A DNA stretch of 64,000 nucleotides, from NCBI GenBank assembly GCA_004794655.1, contig SMMW01000555.1:9197001-9261000 (forward strand), read 5' to 3'. Below the pieces are notes generated by a model, which saw only the letters and a list, made by a program, of their open reading frames with translations, ran no database searches and was not told where the DNA came from. Below are positions 62,593 to 64,000 of the stretch, piece by piece; within the stretch, counting starts at the first letter, position 1; every line of letters begins with the position of its first letter. The position numbers were made by a program, and so were the translations under genes. Source of the stretch: Marisa cornuarietis. Lineage: Eukaryota > Mollusca > Gastropoda > Architaenioglossa > Ampullariidae.

Positions 62593-64000
62593 CATTTAGG
62601 TCAGTCTCTAACAAACTTCAGTGCGAAAATAAGTAATCAAACGATTTCTTGATATTCTTGTACAGGAAATACGTTGTTTAATACATAATAAACCAGTGAA
62701 CTCTGAAGAACTATACAAGAGAATTAGACAACGGTTCTCAGTCACGAGTTTAGTTCAAGCAAAGTAACCGACACTTTATTTTATTTTCTTTATCATCGAT
62801 AATCATCGGTATTACGGGCACTGACTTTTGTTTATATATAAAAATGTCCGTCGGTTTAACACTCTTAGGGCTGATAGTCTTGCACATGTAAGTGGAAAAT
62901 AATAGAATAGAATGCAGCTGTATTATTTCTTTGTAATTTCTGATGCTAAGGTCAAAAATCAAACTGTTTCACTTTCTTGTGTTTCAATGTGGTGGTTTCT
63001 TTTAATTATTGGTGGTTCTATGCGAACTGAGGCTGCGTATCTTGTCAACAGAAATAAACTTTTTTATTTCAGCTTTTATGAATTAGTTTATTTTAAGGAA
63101 CTGAGCCCCCTTATTTAAACATAATTTTGAACTCTAGTTAGCCTTGAATGTTACTATTATATATTTAAAGCTGAAAAATATTGGCTTGAGACCGATTTTT
63201 TTTCATAGTTTTGGTGATCTACTTACTTCTTGAAGAGACCAGTTTTTTCTGAGGTCAGACTTTCTACATCTGTCGTGTTTTTTCCTTCATTTTAAATCAG
63301 ATTATGCAACCGAAACTTTTTTAATATTAGGAGCTCGTTTTTTACTTGCTCTCTTTGGCTGTCCCATTAGTTTTTTTTAATCAGGACTTAAAAATTCTCT
63401 CATTCCAAAAATATAGTTGGATGAGCATTCTGTGATTAAACTAATTCCAGATTTGAGTTTCCCCCACCCCCAACGCTCTTTTTGACAACAGATAAAAATA
63501 TTTTAGGTGAATCAGGCTCAGCATAATCGAGGATCATTTGTGTCTCAAATTACTTCTAGTTTTCATTTGATCTTTATGGTAGCAAGATTGTTAATTCTTT
63601 CCATATCCGCAGTGCATTTTCATTCTTACTGACATCGACCCAGTCTCTGTACTGATTGCGCTAATTTGGAAACATGCTTGTAGGATGAGGATGCAGAAAA
63701 CCTCAGATTAAATTACCCGGAAAACCAATAGAACCCTTACCAGAGAATGTCACTCCCTTTTGTAATTTGATTCTCCCAACATGGTTTCTATTCCTGGTCG
63801 TGGTGCTCGATTCAAACATTTTTTTTCTGTTCCTATCCCCCTTCCCCTCTCTACAAGTTTGCAAAGACGATATCTAGGATGTTCAAGGATTCTTGGTCCT
63901 AATGTTGAGGTTCAGTTTTTTCTACTTCGTCTTTAACAAAGTTCTTCTGTGGTCCCTGTGTAACAATTTGCTCGTTGGCAAGACGAAGGGTACTAATCGC

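Larger units (their letters stand above)
59695..64000. other. Mostly non-coding right end
   Basis: Microsatellites at 60920-60976, 61254-61311 and 62507-62590, and an RT-like scrap near 61740-61800 (translation D-L-T-K-A-Y-D-R). No gene supported. Confidence 0.45.

Overview
The window is animal nuclear DNA: genes are broken into many short exons (about 50-275 bp) with GT-AG introns, CDS density is low, and long CA/GT, AAAG, AATC and ATC microsatellites and decayed non-LTR retrotransposons are common. The gene content (multi-domain invertebrate TIR/death proteins with a 'WPP-x-G-x-M' TIR motif, a CALHM-type channel) together with the repeat style suggests a mollusc, most likely a gastropod. 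That assignment is inference, not proven here.

Left half (1-31 kb, minus strand): two tandem paralogues, A and B, of one large multidomain gene. Read 5'->3' on the minus strand each encodes a long helical ARM/HEAT-like region of 16 exons, a coiled-coil exon and a death-domain exon. Copy B then continues with two TIR domains joined by a short linker, a Pro/Ser-rich tail and a C-terminal CaaX-like sequence (CIIQ). Copy A is cut by the left edge just after its death domain. Fourteen of 18 paired exons have the same length and all splice phases match, so the pair arose by whole-gene tandem duplication. Copy B has an in-frame TAG in its coiled-coil exon. Either it is a recent null or pseudogene, or its two halves are used separately. 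The layout recalls SARM1 (ARM - oligomerisation domain - TIR), but with death in place of SAM, a TIR doublet and a possible lipid anchor; I know of no named family with this order. The 5' ends of both copies are unresolved.

Middle (31-49 kb): mostly non-coding. It holds fragments of at least two LINE families, a 23-bp minisatellite, and a minus-strand gene at 40.16-43.68 kb. I could join its seven exons in phase into a 304-aa CALHM-family large-pore channel protein. One orphan exon lies at 45.2 kb.

Right part (49-64 kb): a plus-strand single-exon Ser-rich ORF at 49.88-50.47 kb with a strong start context and no recognised family, then about 13 kb of largely non-coding DNA with LINE tails, microsatellites and a few weak exon or ORF candidates. 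No rRNA, tRNA or CRISPR was seen.
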